Of a stretch of DNA of 64,000 nt, positions 45,959 through 57,567 are shown in pieces (the first letter of the stretch is position 1; each line of letters starts with the position of its first letter). The position numbers were made by a program, and so were the translations under genes. The DNA comes from Bacillus sp. M6-12 (lineage in GTDB: Bacteria > Bacillota > Bacilli > Bacillales > DSM-1321): contig NZ_PGVF01000023.1 of the NCBI RefSeq assembly GCF_002860285.1, forward strand, positions 1 through 64,000. The letters run 5' to 3'. The notes beneath the pieces are model-generated. The model had not been told where the DNA came from. It saw only the letters and a list, made by a program, of their open reading frames with translations, and did not search any database.

Positions 45959-48312
45959 TGAATTATTTCCTCCTCAGTATCTGCTGCTTCTCTTATTAAA
46001 ATATCAAACCTCTGAAATAATTGCTTATAAGAAGAATATAAAAGCTCCTGCTCCAGCTCAAACTGTTCTTTCTTTCTCTTATATGAAATGGATTCGTTCA
46101 AATCACGTTTGCTTGCTTGTTTAGAGAGTGAAATCAGTCCATTTTCTATTGTAACAAACTCCAGCTCGAAAAACACCTGAGACATAAAGTCGACTGTATC
46201 CTTTGACCATCCGCGGTATTTTGCAATATCTTCACGGTATCTCTCCAGGTTAAACGGACCCTTTTTTGAAAGAAACCCATAATACCATTTGAAATGATCT
46301 CGTGTCGGCATCGTGCTGAAAAAGTGCTCCTGCTGGTGATGGAAGCAGGCATAAATCCGTTCAGGCTTCTTGCCTGCCAGCAGACTTTCAAGAATGGCCG
46401 TTGTCGGCGGCATATCCAGCAAAACGAGATAAACGCCTGAAAGGCTTGCTTCGGCTGCACTTCTTTCATCCATAACTAGGGTAACATCCATGTCGTCCAA
46501 TCCTAGTGTTACAATTGTCGCAGGATTGAAAGCAATCATCCTCCTTTTTGCTTCTGGAATGGATGATAGCGATTTTTTTGCCTGCTTTATACCCCTGTAA
46601 TCAAATAATTGCCAATGGGATACAGCCAGATCATAAAGGAATATTTGCGGTTTCCGCATATTATTCCATTCATTCACCGCTAATTCTCCTATAACCGAAA
46701 TCTCTGAAAGCGGAGATATTTCATCAGCATACCTTCCAAGTCCAAAACCAATACCATCAAGAGTATTACCGTCTGCCTCCAATAGGAGCTTCATATGGCT
46801 CTGGTCAGAACCAATCTTCCGGATACTAGAAATCCCAGATGATTCTATTAGTATTCTCGGTTTTGGATTCCCCATACCAAATGGGGCAAGCATCCCCATT
46901 TCCTCTATAGTCTGAAGTGATATATCACTCAGAGCCGCTTGTCCGTCAACCTTAGTTACAGGAATAAAATCCTCCTCGGTGAGCACCTCTTCTGCCAGCT
47001 TATTCAACCGAGACCGAAGCACTTCTACATCCTCGATTTTCAAAGTCATTCCTGCCGCCATCGTATGTCCGCCGAAATGGGGCAGTATATCCCTGCATGC
47101 TGAAAGGTTTTTAAACAGATCAAACCCCTCAATGCTTCTTGCGGATCCCTTTGCCAGCCCTTTTTCACTATCATAGCTTAGGACTATGGCCGGACGGTAA
47201 AACCGCTCCACTAATTTGGACGCGACAATGCCTACAATGCCAGAATTCCAGCCTTCCTTTCCAACGATCAGGACACTGTTATCATCAGGAGGATAATTTT
47301 CTTCCACTTCCTTAATGGCTTCGCGTGCAATCTCGGCGACTAATGCCTGACGTTCCTTGTTCATCGCATCAATTTCTGCTGCAATATTTTCAGCATCTTC
47401 CCTGCTTTCGGCAAGCAATAGCTCAATGGCAGGATCTGCTGAACCGAGCCGGCCAGCCGCATTGATTCTCGGTGCCATTCCAAAGCCGACCGATTCTTCA
47501 CTTAAGGTTTCCTGCTGAATGCCGGCTACCTTCATCAAAGCCGTTAAACCCGGCCGGTTTGTACGCTGGAGGCCTTCAATCCCTAGCGCAGCAATCAGCC
47601 TGTTTTCCCCTTTTAATGGAACAAGGTCAGCAATTGTACCAATCGCCGCTATTTCAAGTAAATCAGCTGGGAATTCCCCCAGTAACCCATGGGCTAATTT
47701 AAAAGCAACACCCACACCAGCCAATTCTTTGCATGGGTAAATCCCTGTTTCTAGCTTAGGATGGATGATAGCCAATGCATCTGGTAAAACAGGGCCCGGC
47801 TCATGGTGATCCGTAATGATGTAATCCATGCCTAATTCTTTTGCAACTTGGGCCTCATGAACAGCGGAAATGCCGGTATCAACTGTAATTAAAAGGTTTA
47901 CCCCTGACTCAGAAGCCATCCTGAATGCCTTTTCATTTGGCCCGTATCCTTCTGTAAACCTGTTTGGTATATAGTAATCGACTATGGCTCCAAGCTTTTT
48001 GAGAGTCAGCATCATTACAGCCGTACTGCTGACACCATCAGCATCATAGTCTCCAAAAATAAGAATGTTTTCACGTTTTTCAATTGCTTCTTTTATTCTG
48101 TCAACAGCAGTATCCATTCCATGAAGCAAAAAAGGATCATGGAATTCCTGCTCTCTTACAAACAAAAAAGACCGTGCCTCTTCACGGGTATGTATTCCGC
48201 GGTGTACTAATAATTTAGCCACGAGCGGAGTTATGTTTAATTCCTGAGTCAGCCTATTGACTGCTTGATTATCAGCTGACTTCGCAACCCAGCGCGTTCT
48301 CGAATGTAACAT
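45949..48312 (-). CDS. recJ: Single-stranded-DNA-specific exonuclease RecJ
   Basis: 5'-3' ssDNA exonuclease of the DHH family. [19 protein letters not shown] near residue 70 and [19 protein letters not shown] near 150 are the DHH motifs. The DHHA1 domain ([14 protein letters not shown]) and the OB fold follow, and a long C-terminal extension (after about residue 560) is typical of Bacillus RecJ. 787 aa from the ATG at 48312 (AAGGAGTG site). In B. subtilis secDF lies between comN and recJ; here only 52 bp separate them. Confidence 0.96.
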   Translation of the reverse strand: MLHSRTRWVAKSADNQAVNRLTQELNITPLVAKLLVHRGIHTREEARSFLFVREQEFHDPFLLHGMDTAVDRIKEAIEKRENILIFGDYDADGVSSTAVMMLTLKKLGAIVDYYIPNRFTEGYGPNEKAFRMASESGVNLLITVDTGISAVHEAQVAKELGMDYIITDHHEPGPVLPDALAIIHPKLETGIYPCKELAGVGVAFKLAHGLLGEFPADLLEIAAIGTIADLVPLKGENRLIAALGIEGLQRTNRPGLTALMKVAGIQQETLSEESVGFGMAPRINAAGRLGSADPAIELLLAESREDAENIAAEIDAMNKERQALVAEIAREAIKEVEENYPPDDNSVLIVGKEGWNSGIVGIVASKLVERFYRPAIVLSYDSEKGLAKGSARSIEGFDLFKNLSACRDILPHFGGHTMAAGMTLKIEDVEVLRSRLNKLAEEVLTEEDFIPVTKVDGQAALSDISLQTIEEMGMLAPFGMGNPKPRILIESSGISSIRKIGSDQSHMKLLLEADGNTLDGIGFGLGRYADEISPLSEISVIGELAVNEWNNMRKPQIFLYDLAVSHWQLFDYRGIKQAKKSLSSIPEAKRRMIAFNPATIVTLGLDDMDVTLVMDERSAAEASLSGVYLVLLDMPPTTAILESLLAGKKPERIYACFHHQQEHFFSTMPTRDHFKWYYGFLSKKGPFNLERYREDIAKYRGWSKDTVDFMSQVFFELEFVTIENGLISLSKQASKRDLNESISYKRKKEQFELEQELLYSSYKQLFQRFDILIREAADTEEEIIQWT

Positions 48313-48364
48313 GCCTTCACTCCTTAACCTAATTATTATACAAAAGGAAAAGTAGGGTTTCAAT

Positions 48365-48667
48365 TTAATTAGACAATAAATCTTTCAGCTCTTCTTCTGA
48401 AAGCTCAGCAAATAAACTGGGAGACTTAAAGGCCTCCACGGTCGCAAAATTCATATATTCTCCCGCCTGTATGGACATGATGCTGCTGACAATGGTGTGC
48501 AAATGAATATCTTCTTGCGGTGTTTTCCACTTCTTTTTAACTAAAAATTTCCAGATGTCTTCCTCTGTCACTGTGTGAAGACCCAATAAGGCGAATTCCT
48601 CACGCTTGCTTTTTAAGGCAGGCTTGACCAAAGCCAGGTATTCGTCATAAGGATGGTATTTGATCAT
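48365..48667 (-). CDS. comN: Post-transcriptional regulator ComN (YrzD), 100 aa
   Basis: Small soluble helical protein starting MIKYHPYDEYLALVKPALKS, with the family block EDIWKFLVKKKWKTP and a C-terminal LSEEELKDLLSN. In B. subtilis ComN promotes comE mRNA accumulation and septal localisation with DivIVA. It has an RBS (GGGGAATTAACCC) of moderate strength. Gene order spoVB-comN-recJ is the B. subtilis order minus secDF. Confidence 0.88.
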   Translation of the reverse strand: MIKYHPYDEYLALVKPALKSKREEFALLGLHTVTEEDIWKFLVKKKWKTPQEDIHLHTIVSSIMSIQAGEYMNFATVEAFKSPSLFAELSEEELKDLLSN

Positions 48668-48784
48668 GGGTTAATTCCCCGCATTCCGTATTATTTTCAA
48701 GATACCTTGTCATGCTTTGTCCACTTTGGCGCATATAGATAATTGTATAGCATTATAGCTTTTTTGAGAAGGCGGGAATTCCTA

Positions 48785-50347
48785 ATGTCAAAGTTCGTTA
48801 AAGGAACGATTATCCTTTTGGCCGCAAGCCTGATAACGCGCGTGCTCGGTTTTATCAACCGTATCGTAATCGCCCGCTTTATCGGGGAAGAGGGCGTTGG
48901 ATTATATATGATGGTTTTGCCGACACTGTTCCTGGTAGTAGCAATTACGCAAATGGGGCTCCCTGTTGCCATTTCGAAATTTGTAGCGGAAGCGGATGCA
49001 AAAGGCGATGTTAAGAAAATAAAAAAAATACTGGTTGTATCTTTAAGCTGTACGATTATTTTATCTTTGATTTTTACTCCTGCATTGATCGTTCTAGCCC
49101 CGATACTTTCAGAAACACTATTTACTGATTCGAGGACAGTCTGGCCGCTGATGGCGATTGCACCGATTATTCCGATTGTTGCAGTTTCTTCCGTATTGAG
49201 GGGCTATTTCCAGGGAAGGCAGAACATGAAGCCATCTGCCATTTCCCAAATTATAGAGCAGGGAGTCCGGATAACGCTTATTGCGGTTATGACAGGTACA
49301 TTTCTGCCATATGGAATTGAGTATGCAGCAGCCGCTGCAATGGCTGCTTCCGTAATTGGAGAACTGGCGTCGCTTATTTATTTGTTAACAACCTTCAAGC
49401 TAAAAAAGCATTTTAGAATGAGAAAGGGATTCGTCAGTGGAGTAAAGGCTGGAAGGGGTACTTTGAAGGAGTTAATGAGCGTAGCGCTCCCGACCACCGG
49501 AAACAGAATGATCGGAAATGTAGCCTGGTTTTTTGAACCTATTGTTATTTCTCAAGGCCTTTTAATTGCGGGGGTTTCTGCCACGATGATTACAAAGCAA
49601 TACGGAGAATTGACAGGATATGCAATACCATTATTGCTGATTCCATCGTTTGTAACATTTTCATTATCCACCTCCCTGATACCGGCTATCAGCGAAGCAA
49701 ATTCTACCGGGAATTTCAAGTTAATGGAGTTCAGGCTGCAGCAGTCTTTGAAAATAACATTTATTACAGGATGTTTTGCGGTTGTGACCCTGTATGTTTT
49801 TGCAGAGCCTATTATGCAGGTTTTATACGGCTCGTCGCATGCAGCGGTTTTTATTAAAGTGCTGGCGCCATTCTTCTTGTTTTATTATTATCAGTTCCCT
49901 TTGCAATCCGTCCTCCAGGCACTGAATAAAGCCAATGCAGCGATGATTAATAGTCTTGTAGGTAATGTCATCAAGCTTTTTTTCATGTTCGTGCTATGCT
50001 CCAAACCAAGCTTTGGCATTATGGGGGCCGCACTGGGTACAGCAATCGGGATTGTACTAGTTACCTTTTTGCACTTTTTTTCAATCATGAAAATACTTCC
50101 ATTCACCCTGCACATCCGTCATTATCTTTACACACTTTTGTGTGCGGGCTCGGCTGCATGGATAGGAAAACTCCTATTTACAAAAATGGCAGAAATGCAG
50201 TCAGAACTAATAAGTGTCTTGCTGGCTATTTTATCTATGGGATTCTGTTTTTTCTTCTTGCTTACATTTATTGGGATTGTCCGCCGGGAAGAACTGCGAA
50301 GAATTCCTTACATCGGCCGCTTTTTATCCATGCTCGCTCTTCGTTAA
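48785..50347 (+). CDS. spoVB: Stage V sporulation protein B (MATE/MurJ-like flippase)
   Basis: Polytopic protein of the polysaccharide-flippase (MVF/PST) superfamily with about 14 predicted membrane segments, needed for spore cortex synthesis, probably as a lipid II flippase in sporulating cells. The N-terminus MSKFVKGTIILLAASLITRV and internal SVLRGYFQGRQNMKPSAISQ fit SpoVB. 520 aa from the ATG at 48785 (GGCGGGA site); 14 upstream codons are ignored. Divergent from comN. Confidence 0.94.
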   Translation: MSKFVKGTIILLAASLITRVLGFINRIVIARFIGEEGVGLYMMVLPTLFLVVAITQMGLPVAISKFVAEADAKGDVKKIKKILVVSLSCTIILSLIFTPALIVLAPILSETLFTDSRTVWPLMAIAPIIPIVAVSSVLRGYFQGRQNMKPSAISQIIEQGVRITLIAVMTGTFLPYGIEYAAAAAMAASVIGELASLIYLLTTFKLKKHFRMRKGFVSGVKAGRGTLKELMSVALPTTGNRMIGNVAWFFEPIVISQGLLIAGVSATMITKQYGELTGYAIPLLLIPSFVTFSLSTSLIPAISEANSTGNFKLMEFRLQQSLKITFITGCFAVVTLYVFAEPIMQVLYGSSHAAVFIKVLAPFFLFYYYQFPLQSVLQALNKANAAMINSLVGNVIKLFFMFVLCSKPSFGIMGAALGTAIGIVLVTFLHFFSIMKILPFTLHIRHYLYTLLCAGSAAWIGKLLFTKMAEMQSELISVLLAILSMGFCFFFLLTFIGIVRREELRRIPYIGRFLSMLALR

Positions 50348-50359
50348 CTGAACCTGCTT

Positions 50360-50998
50360 TTAGTCTTGGGCGTCAATGTATAACTTGCCATTCTCCATAC
50401 TGCAAAATGAAATCGAATCGATTTCGCTGAAGCCTCGCATTTTTAACTCGCCCATGAGCCAATCAGTATCCCTGCCAAGGTCGGCGAGGTTTTGTTTTTG
50501 CAGCTGTCCGTCCAAAATCAGCGGCATAGCTATATTTTTTTCGCCTTTATCCTTTTCAATTACTGACAGCTTGCCTGATGGCTCCAGGATAGCAAATTCA
50601 ACATCTGAAAGATGGATAATTCCTTTTTCACGCAGCTGCACAAGCAAGTCATTAAAATTATAGCGCTGCTTCATCATCGCTTTTTCATCGATTTTTCCAT
50701 GATTGATAATAAGCGTTGGTTTCCCATCAACCATTTCCCTGAATTTCTGGCTTTTTATTGAAACTATTGCCATCCCAACTTGAATGATCAGCAGTACAAA
50801 CATCGGGACTATTGAAAAGCCAAGATTGGCGCTGTGATCCTCAATCGCGACAACGGCAATTTCTGCGAGCATGATAAAAACGACAAGGTCCAGAATGCTA
50901 ATTTCGCCTATTTCCCGTTTGCCCATAAGCCTGAAAATAACCAAAATAACTAAATACATTAGAATCGTCCTAAGAACAATCATTATATAGTCTTCCAT
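50360..50998 (-). CDS. yrbG: DUF421 family membrane protein YrbG, 212 aa
   Basis: Three N-terminal membrane segments (about residues 5-20, 32-50, 58-78) and a cytoplasmic C-terminal domain with KFREMVDGKPTLIINHGKID, LVQLREKGIIHLSDVEFAIL (trimmed) and the LSVIEK block, the YetF/DUF421 pattern. In B. subtilis yrbG also neighbours spoVB. ATG at 50998 with a GGGGGG site. The related YetF proteins are spore-membrane proteins in some species; function here unknown. It converges with spoVB, 12 bp apart. Confidence 0.9.
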   Translation of the reverse strand: MEDYIMIVLRTILMYLVILVIFRLMGKREIGEISILDLVVFIMLAEIAVVAIEDHSANLGFSIVPMFVLLIIQVGMAIVSIKSQKFREMVDGKPTLIINHGKIDEKAMMKQRYNFNDLLVQLREKGIIHLSDVEFAILEPSGKLSVIEKDKGEKNIAMPLILDGQLQKQNLADLGRDTDWLMGELKMRGFSEIDSISFCSMENGKLYIDAQD

Positions 50999-51169
50999 AT
51001 AAAACCCCCCTTTTCAAGCACGTATATGGTTATCTTAGCCTATGATCCATGAAAATATTTGCTGGAATATGCTTTTTGCAAGTTGAAAAAAGTTTGGTCT
51101 GTATTCTAAATCCTCGCACTCTTGAATATGCTTGTACAAATGCTAATACCTATAGTCAGAAGGGGGAGA

Positions 51170-51562
51170 ATGACAATCGAAACAAAGAAGTTGGGAATCG
51201 CTGTAGCTTATGGAGTCTTATCGATTTTTATTATTGGAGCAGCAGCTAGTTTGATTTTTTCACTTTTCCTTCGATTCTCATCCATGGATGAATCGTCGTT
51301 AACGTATGTAATCATGGCTGCCTCATTTATCTCACTGTTTATTGGAGGATTTATCTCGGGGGGAAAAGGAAAAAAACAGGGCTGGGTTGTTGGAGGCGGA
51401 ACTGGGCTCCTGTATACTTTAATTATTTTACTTTTCCACTATCTTGGCCATGATTCTCTTTTCACAATGAAACAATGGATTTCGTCCATCTGCTTAATCT
51501 TAACGTCGATGATGGGCGGCATCCTCGGGGTAAACCTGAAATCGGGATCGCGTACAAGCTAA
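51170..51562 (+). CDS. yrzE: TIGR04086 family membrane protein YrzE, 130 aa
   Basis: Four predicted membrane helices (about residues 12-36, 45-65, 72-95 and 103-122) linked by short loops, with a FISGGKGKKQGWVVGGGTG turn between helices 2 and 3. This is the TIGR04086 pattern, and in Bacillus the gene sits between yajC and yrbG. Start ATG at 51170, after AGAAGGGGGAGA. Function unknown. Confidence 0.85.
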   Translation: MTIETKKLGIAVAYGVLSIFIIGAAASLIFSLFLRFSSMDESSLTYVIMAASFISLFIGGFISGGKGKKQGWVVGGGTGLLYTLIILLFHYLGHDSLFTMKQWISSICLILTSMMGGILGVNLKSGSRTS

Positions 51563-51671
51563 GTTATTACCTCAAATAAAGGTTGTGACGGCTCCAGGGT
51601 CACACGAATCGTGTGGCTGGGTGCTGGGGAAGACAGCTGTCCTTGTTAAAAAGTGATATCATATAAAAGAT

Positions 51672-51719
51672 AAAAAAGACGGCCATCCAGAAAATGCTGA
51701 TGAGCCGTCTTTTTTTTTA
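51672..51719. terminator. Bidirectional terminator between yrzE and yajC
   Basis: AAAAAGACGGC pairs with GCCGTCTTTTT with an inner CATC/GATG stem. T run on the plus strand and A/T flank on the minus strand; it overlaps the yajC stop codon. Confidence 0.85.
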
Positions 51720-51995
51720 TACAGTCTTCTCAGGTGCGCTCTCCAATACTTCGCGGACCGCTGCTCTGTCATATGTAAGGCGGCTTCCATCTCCACATTT
51801 GATAACAATCTTGTTATCATCTACAGAATCGATAAACCCGTGAAGCCCGCCGATTGTAACGATCTTATCGCCTTTTTTTAATCCGGTTTGCATTGTCTGA
51901 ACCGCGCGCTGACGCTTTTGGTTTGGACGGATCAATAAAAAGTAAAACAGGACGAACATGATTACTAATGGTGCTATTGATGCTAAATTACCCAT
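51717..51995 (-). CDS. yajC: Preprotein translocase accessory subunit YajC (YrbF)
   Basis: Small inner-membrane protein associated with SecDF-YidC. One N-terminal membrane segment (IAPLVIMFVLFYFLLIRPNQ), then the conserved QKRQRAVQTMQTGLKKGDKI and a beta domain (VTIGGLHGFIDSVDDNKIVI). 92 aa. Last gene of the ruvA-ruvB-queA-tgt-yajC run. Its partner secDF is not in this window. Confidence 0.95.
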   Translation of the reverse strand: MGNLASIAPLVIMFVLFYFLLIRPNQKRQRAVQTMQTGLKKGDKIVTIGGLHGFIDSVDDNKIVIKCGDGSRLTYDRAAVREVLESAPEKTV

Positions 51996-52019
51996 TTACA
52001 TTCACTCCTTTCTAATTAA

Positions 52020-53243
<1,224 letters not shown>

Positions 53244-53246
53244 TTA

Positions 53247-54275
53247 TTAAATAATCAGCATTGCATCGCCAAAGCTGAAAAAACGGTATCTTTCTTTTAC
53301 AGCTTCTTCATATGCTGCGAGAACATGTTCCCTGCCAGCAAGAGCACTGATCAGCATAATTAAAGTAGATTTCGGCAAATGAAAATTGGTTATCATGCCG
53401 TCAATCCCCTTAAACTCATAGCCAGGATAAATAAAAATATTCGTCCAGCCATTCGCTTCTTTAAAAATCCCATCATTTGCTGCAGCAATGGTTTCCAGCG
53501 TCCTCGTTGAGGTGGTTCCAACAGTGATAATCCTTCCTCCCTGTTCTTTTACCTCATTAAGCAATTTTGCCGTACCTTCAGTCATCTGGTAAAATTCAGC
53601 ATGCATTTCGTGCTCATCAATCTCATCCACACTTACCGGCCGGAAGGTTCCAAGGCCAACATGAAGTGTAATAAAAGCGATATGGACTCCTTTTTCGCGG
53701 ATCTCGTCTAAAAGCTCCTCAGTAAAATGGAGCCCCGCTGTCGGAGCCGCTGCCGAACCCCTTTCCCTGGCGTAAACAGTCTGATAGCGGTCGCGGTCCT
53801 CAAGCTGCTCTTTAATATAAGGAGGGAGCGGCATTTGCCCAAGCTCATCCAGCACCTCATAAAAAATGCCATCATAATCAAAATGAAGAATCCGGCCGCC
53901 ATGTTCCTGTTCTTCCATACATGTTGCAGCCATCTTGCCATCACCGAAAACAATCCTGGATCCCTTTTTAATCCGCTTGGCTGGTTTAACAAGAGTCTCC
54001 CATGTATCCTCTTCTTCTTGCTTTAAAAGCAAAACCTCAATCTTAGCGCCAGAATCTTCCTTGCTTCCAAATAACCTGGCCGGAAGGACCTTGGTATCAT
54101 TTAAAACCAGGCAATCACCCGGCTTTATGTATTCTGTAATGTTTTTAAAAATCTCGTGCTGAATGGTTCCTGCTTGTTTATCAAGCACCATCAGCCTGCT
54201 TTGTTCCCGCTCTGCTAGAGGAGTCTGCGCTATCAGCTCCTCAGGCAAATGGAAATCAAACATATCCACCTTCAA
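53247..54275 (-). CDS. queA: S-adenosylmethionine:tRNA ribosyltransferase-isomerase QueA
   Basis: Adds the epoxycyclopentane ring from SAM to preQ1-tRNA. Conserved blocks [19 protein letters not shown] at the start, [33 protein letters not shown], and [20 protein letters not shown] near the end. The TTG at 54275 ([10 protein letters not shown]...) with AGGAAGTGAG upstream gives 342 aa, the same as B. subtilis QueA; the ATG ten codons earlier has no site. Confidence 0.97.
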   Translation of the reverse strand: MKVDMFDFHLPEELIAQTPLAEREQSRLMVLDKQAGTIQHEIFKNITEYIKPGDCLVLNDTKVLPARLFGSKEDSGAKIEVLLLKQEEEDTWETLVKPAKRIKKGSRIVFGDGKMAATCMEEQEHGGRILHFDYDGIFYEVLDELGQMPLPPYIKEQLEDRDRYQTVYARERGSAAAPTAGLHFTEELLDEIREKGVHIAFITLHVGLGTFRPVSVDEIDEHEMHAEFYQMTEGTAKLLNEVKEQGGRIITVGTTSTRTLETIAAANDGIFKEANGWTNIFIYPGYEFKGIDGMITNFHLPKSTLIMLISALAGREHVLAAYEEAVKERYRFFSFGDAMLII

Positions 54276-54337
54276 ACGGCTCACTTCCTGTCCTGCATTA
54301 TTCATTGTGCCTTTATTTTCCCATGATTTATTAAACC

Positions 54338-55339
54338 TTATTTTGAGGGCATTTGCATTTGAAAATGCTTGTATACCAATTCTGTGGCAATTCTCCCCCT
54401 TGGAGTTCTCTGCAGAAATCCAATCTGGAGCAAGTATGGCTCATAAACATCCTCAATCGTATGAGATTCTTCGCCAATCGTCGCTGCAATCGTATCGAGA
54501 CCGACTGGCCCCCCGCGAAACTTTTCGATAATCCCCTTAAGTAATTTATGGTCAATATGGTCCAATCCTAAACGGTCGACCTGCATCAATTCAAGCGCAT
54601 AGTCTGCGAGTTCCATCGTGATCCGGCCGTCCCCTTTCACCTGGGCAAAATCCCTGACCCTGCGCAGCAGCCGGTTCGCTATCCGCGGTGTCCCCCTGGA
54701 CCTTCTCGCAATTTCGGCAGCCGCACTGCCAACCATCTCTGTATCCAGGATTTCCGCGGTACGGATGACAATCTGCTTCAGCTGTTCCTCGTTATAATAT
54801 TCAAGCCTGCTAAGAACCCCAAACCTGTCCCTAAGCGGAGCTGTGAGGGATCCAGCACGGGTAGTTGCACCTACCAAAGTGAACGGAGGCAGGTCGATTC
54901 GAAGCGACTTTGCCGAGGGACCCTTTCCTATTACGATATCCAGGCAGAAATCCTCCATCGCAGGATAAAGAACCTCTTCAACAGCGCGCGGAAGACGGTG
55001 TATTTCATCAATAAACAGCACATCTCCCGGCTCTAATCCGCTAAGGATGGCTGCGAGATCACCGGGACGTTCAATTGCCGGGCCTGATGTTGTCCGGATA
55101 TTCACACCCATTTCATTTGCAATTATAGCGGCAAGGGTAGTTTTCCCCAGCCCGGGCGGCCCGTATAAAAGCACATGGTCAAGGGTTTCTTCCCTGAGCT
55201 TAGCCGCGGTAATGAACACCTTCAGATTATCCTTGACCTTTTCCTGGCCAATATATTGCTCCAGTTTCTGCGGCCTGAGGCTCTGTTCAAAGGACAGTTC
55301 ACTCAGGTCTGCGTCCTGGTTGACAATTCTCTCCTCCAT
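54338..55339 (-). CDS. ruvB: Holliday junction branch migration helicase RuvB
   Basis: Hexameric AAA+ motor. Walker [17 protein letters not shown], Walker [16 protein letters not shown], sensor 1 [19 protein letters not shown], and a C-terminal winged helix ending [14 protein letters not shown]. 333 aa. It follows ruvA by 10 bp. Confidence 0.98.
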   Translation of the reverse strand: MEERIVNQDADLSELSFEQSLRPQKLEQYIGQEKVKDNLKVFITAAKLREETLDHVLLYGPPGLGKTTLAAIIANEMGVNIRTTSGPAIERPGDLAAILSGLEPGDVLFIDEIHRLPRAVEEVLYPAMEDFCLDIVIGKGPSAKSLRIDLPPFTLVGATTRAGSLTAPLRDRFGVLSRLEYYNEEQLKQIVIRTAEILDTEMVGSAAAEIARRSRGTPRIANRLLRRVRDFAQVKGDGRITMELADYALELMQVDRLGLDHIDHKLLKGIIEKFRGGPVGLDTIAATIGEESHTIEDVYEPYLLQIGFLQRTPRGRIATELVYKHFQMQMPSK

Positions 55340-55349
55340 TGTGCCACTC

Positions 55350-55955
55350 CTATCTCAGCATCATTTGCAGTGCTTTCTTGATGTACTGTTCAGTTGTCAG
55401 CTGATCGGAATCAAGCTTACTGGCAACCTTCTGCAGCTCCTTATCCGAATAGCCCAATGCCCCAAGCGCAAGAATTGCCTCATCCAGCTCTGCAGAATGC
55501 GAGCCAGAGCTGGCCGGCTGAACGCCGTCATTAAACAAATTAGGGAAATAATCTGGCACAACATTTTCCAGCTTCCCTTTTAAATCCAGTATCATCTGCC
55601 TGGCCGTTTTTTTACCTACACCCGGAAACTTAACAAGGAATTTTTCATCTTCATTTTCAATCGCCTGTACAACCTGGCCAACCTGGCCCGAAGCTAAAAT
55701 GGCAAGGGCGCCCTTAGGGCCAATCCCTGTTACATTCAGCAGCTTGGTAAACAAGGCTTTTTCTTCCCTTGATTCAAACCCGTAAAAGGCAGCTGTATCT
55801 TCACGCACATAATGATAAATAAAAACCTTTACCTCACTGCCCTGTGAAAAAATAAAAGGATTAGGCGTCATTATCTGATACCCGATCCCGACATTTTCGA
55901 CTACTATATATTCTGGACCTGCATAATCTATAATACCTTTAATAAAATCGTACAA
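55350..55955 (-). CDS. ruvA: Holliday junction DNA-binding protein RuvA
   Basis: Binds the four-way junction for RuvB. Domain I OB fold (residues 1-65), domain II with the two HhH motifs ([35 protein letters not shown]), an acidic/serine linker, and the C-terminal three-helix domain that contacts RuvB ([20 protein letters not shown]). 201 aa. First gene of the ruvA-ruvB-queA-tgt-yajC cluster. Confidence 0.98.
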   Translation of the reverse strand: MYDFIKGIIDYAGPEYIVVENVGIGYQIMTPNPFIFSQGSEVKVFIYHYVREDTAAFYGFESREEKALFTKLLNVTGIGPKGALAILASGQVGQVVQAIENEDEKFLVKFPGVGKKTARQMILDLKGKLENVVPDYFPNLFNDGVQPASSGSHSAELDEAILALGALGYSDKELQKVASKLDSDQLTTEQYIKKALQMMLR

Positions 55956-56160
55956 TTAGGTTCGCTCCCTGAGATATGCTGTACACCATTTTACCATATA
56001 AAACCGCGCAAGTTGAGAAAAAGGTTTACAAATACAAAAAGTGCAAGTACCCCGGCGCAGCTTGACATTTAAAGTTAAAAATTTTTTCTTCCTTCTCTGT
56101 TGCTATGTGCTGATCCCCACACAGCCCCGCTGATCAGCTGTCAATACGTACTTTATTATA

Positions 56161-56198
56161 ATGAAAAAACCTGCCATGCAAAATACATGAACAGGTTT
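56161..56198 (-). terminator. Terminator of bofC
   Basis: AAACCTG...CAGGTTT with inner TTCATGTA/TGCATGG pairing, ending in TTTTTTC on the minus strand. Confidence 0.75.
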
Positions 56199-56242
56199 CA
56201 TAAGCCGGTACAAAAACCTCCCGGGGTGTTGAGAAAGATATT

Positions 56243-56821
56243 TTATTGGGACTGGGTTTTGCCTGATGCGGAATAATGTTTAAAGGATTCAATAACCTGT
56301 TCATACTTATTTTTATTTTCAATGCGAATTCCCTCTAGCAGTTCCTGGCGCTTAAAGCTTTCCAATTTACCGACATCTATTTGAAAAAATGACTGAATGA
56401 TTTTGGACTGATCAGGCCTGCCATTAAAAATCGAAAGCGTTCCGTCACTTGACAGCCCGAAATAGCCATTCGCCTTTAACAATGGTGAAATATCATTTTC
56501 CTTCCTTTGGAAAATAATCCGTTCCTCACTCTGGTCAACCAGCTGCCAGTCTTTGTATTCTGCCCAAAAATCCTCCATGGCCCATATCTTCACTATTATG
56601 GTTTCCTCACTTATTTCACCATCCAAATACATTCGCTGCAGAACTACCTTTCTTTCAAGAGGTCCTGAAATGGATGGCACTTTATCATTTGCTGTCTTCG
56701 ATTCGGACAGGGCCATACCATTGTTATCACGTGCCGCGCCTTCATCCAGTCTAACAGCAAGAAGACTTAAAGATATCATTATGGCAAGCAATGTTACATA
56801 CACGCTAAAACGTCTTTTCAT
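56243..56821 (-). CDS. bofC: BofC, forespore-to-mother-cell sigma-K checkpoint protein
   Basis: Secreted into the intermembrane space of the forespore, where in B. subtilis it restrains SpoIVB and so delays pro-SigK processing. N-terminal membrane or signal segment (RRFSVYVTLLAIMISLSLLA), then the N-terminal domain and the BofC C-terminal domain (WAMEDFWAEYKDWQLV, DISPLLKANGYFGLSSDG). 192 aa from the ATG at 56821 (GAGGTGATAAAC), a little longer than B. subtilis BofC. Next to ruvA as in B. subtilis. The sigK gene it influences is also in this window. Confidence 0.9.
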   Translation of the reverse strand: MKRRFSVYVTLLAIMISLSLLAVRLDEGAARDNNGMALSESKTANDKVPSISGPLERKVVLQRMYLDGEISEETIIVKIWAMEDFWAEYKDWQLVDQSEERIIFQRKENDISPLLKANGYFGLSSDGTLSIFNGRPDQSKIIQSFFQIDVGKLESFKRQELLEGIRIENKNKYEQVIESFKHYSASGKTQSQ

Positions 56822-57002
56822 GTTTATCACCTCAGCAAGGAAGTGGAATCTTGTTTTTAATAGCTTCACCTACTTTAGGAAATTTAACCATATTTTTTAC
56901 GCAGGCTCAGAAATTACTTTCGAGGTTCATAACAGGAAACAGATCGGACACCGGAGCTCGGGGATACAGTTGTTAAAATGGAGGCTTAAATAGTTTTCTA
57001 TA

Positions 57003-57038
57003 AAAAAACACACACCCTGTGCGAATGGTGTGTGTGTA
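57003..57038 (-). terminator. Terminator of the small lipoprotein gene
   Basis: ACACACACC pairs with GGTGTGTGT around a 10-nt loop and is followed on the minus strand by seven T. Confidence 0.8.
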
Positions 57039-57070
57039 TTACGATTAGCCAAAACCACTGACTAAAGAAC

Positions 57071-57346
57071 TTATTTATCAGAAATACGAGAATTTATCAC
57101 ATTACTGCTATCTGTATGATCATCGGCATAAACATCTGCCTGAGGCAAGGGAAACAAGGCACTCTCTCGAAAAGAATGCATTCCCGGTCCGGCTTTGCCG
57201 TTTTGTGACAATTTATTCTCAACACTTGTAACACCTGTTTCAGGAGTGCTTCCATCCTGATCGGAAGAATAAAAGCCTGAAGAGCAGCCAGTGAATCCAG
57301 CAAGTAAAATGGCGAACGCCGGCAGTAAAAGCATCCCTTTTATCAA
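57071..57346 (-). CDS. Small predicted lipoprotein, 91 aa
   Basis: Signal peptide MIKGMLLLPAFAILLAGFTG followed directly by Cys, giving the lipobox LAGFTGC; the mature protein would be about 70 residues and membrane-anchored. The mature part is hydrophilic and low in structure (SSDQDGSTPETGVTSVE, HTDSSNVINSRISDK). I do not recognise a family. The ATG follows GGGGGAGATCAG. It sits between bofC and the CotS-like kinase with its own terminator, so a sporulation role is possible but unproven. Confidence 0.75.
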   Translation of the reverse strand: MIKGMLLLPAFAILLAGFTGCSSGFYSSDQDGSTPETGVTSVENKLSQNGKAGPGMHSFRESALFPLPQADVYADDHTDSSNVINSRISDK

Positions 57347-57567
57347 CTGATCTCCCCCTAGAAATACCTTCTAAGCATATAGATGCTCAAGTATAGCTTT
57401 CTAGGATAAGCAGGGTTTTAAACTGTCAGATACCGGCAGTTGCAACCAATAGATTTTTCACGGAAATAAGCTCTGTTGCCACAGTATACACTTGAATTTC
57501 ACGGAAAAAGTTTTAATCTCACGGTACTACTTAGTTTTGAAAAGCTTCATTTCCGGTCGACCAATTT

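Noticed and set aside
49996..50430. Plus-strand ORF overlapping the spoVB 3' end
   Set aside because: Out-of-frame shadow of spoVB, extends into yrbG antisense, no recognisable product.
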